Positions 39,151-39,262 of a stretch of 39,262 bases of DNA are shown piece after piece (position 1 is the first letter of the stretch; the number at the start of each line of letters is the position of its first letter). Both the position numbers and the translations under genes were made by a program. The DNA lies in contig JAFZVY010000027.1 in assembly GCA_017617575.1 (NCBI GenBank), positions 1 to 39,262 on the forward strand. The letters run 5' to 3'. The DNA is from Bacteroidaceae bacterium (GTDB lineage Bacteria; Bacteroidota; Bacteroidia; Bacteroidales; Bacteroidaceae). The notes under the pieces are model-generated. The model saw nothing but the letters and a program-made list of their open reading frames with translations, did not search any database and had not been told where the DNA came from.

Positions 39151-39262
39151 ATGAATAATAACTCTTTAAATATCAAGAAAAATTTTGTTTCGACAGCAAG
39201 AAAAGTTGCTGGAATGTTTGCATATTTCATAAAAATGTGTAACAATACAATACAATACAATA
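39151..39262 (+). CDS. start of an unidentified gene, cut by the window edge
   Basis: An ATG at 39151 opens a frame that stays open to the last base (37 codons: MNNNSLNIKKNFVSTARKVA, then GMFAYFIKMCNNTIQYN). A canonical promoter lies at the right distance upstream, supporting a real gene. The N-terminus is basic with a weak hydrophobic patch (GMFAYFI) and is not a clear signal peptide. The last visible codons are made of an ACAAT repeat that runs out of the window. I do not recognise the protein. The true start could lie further right. Confidence 0.5.
   Translation, partial: MNNNSLNIKKNFVSTARKVAGMFAYFIKMCNNTIQYN
39242..39262. repeat. ACAAT pentanucleotide repeat at window edge
   Basis: Four complete ACAAT units (39242-39261) plus the first base of a fifth reach the end of the window. 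The total copy number is unknown. Confidence 0.8.

Overview
The window reads as chromosome of a Bacteroidales bacterium, most likely Prevotella or a close relative. The evidence is the gene order (murD-ftsW-murG-murC-ftsQ-ftsA-ftsZ; rimP-nusA-infB-cvpA-sufBCDS), Bacteroidales-type promoters (-33 TTTG / -7 TAnnTTTG) with weak Shine-Dalgarno sequences, HU-related and VTC/DUF4956 families common in this order, and secreted proteins ending in type-A-sorting-like tails. The species assignment is an inference.

Layout. (1) 1-4679: two tandem paralogous secreted proteins of unknown function (the first cut by the window edge), a small SHOCT membrane protein and a lipoprotein with a Fibrobacter-major-paralogue-like domain. 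(2) 5292-14844: the late half of the division and cell-wall cluster, murD, ftsW, murG, murC, ftsQ, ftsA, ftsZ, all on +. A strong terminator followed by a promoter-like -7 element separates ftsW from murG. (3) 14845-16074: a 750-bp spacer with 22-nt-period repeat arrays, then an HU-related DNA-binding protein. (4) 16307-28445, on -: a housekeeping run transcribed rimP, nusA, infB, cvpA-like, sufB, sufC, sufD, sufS, hisS, driven by a good promoter at 28596-28626. It joins translation and transcription factors to Fe-S cluster assembly. (5) 28769-33015, on +: VTC-domain polyphosphate-polymerase-like protein, DUF4956 membrane protein, DUF2490-like outer-membrane barrel, a small secreted protein and a beta-helical carbohydrate-binding protein. 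This is a candidate envelope system whose function is not established. (6) 33141-38229: a lipoprotein, a BASS-family transporter and a large transmembrane AraC-type regulator with a periplasmic propeller but no kinase. (7) 38230-39262: non-coding DNA, then a canonical promoter and the first codons of a gene that runs out of the window through an ACAAT pentanucleotide repeat.

The most unusual signal is outside the genes. Many spacers hold short arrays of fixed period (7, 8, 11 or 22 nt). Their sequence differs from place to place, but five of the 11-nt arrays can be aligned to a common core close to TWDSRGACTCA. The ftsZ/HU-related-gene spacer carries six copies of a GATRCGTATAG site at exactly 22-nt spacing, then a second, different 22-nt array. 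GC-rich hairpins and a duplicated hairpin element also sit between operon genes. I saw no rRNA, tRNA, CRISPR array, transposase or phage gene.
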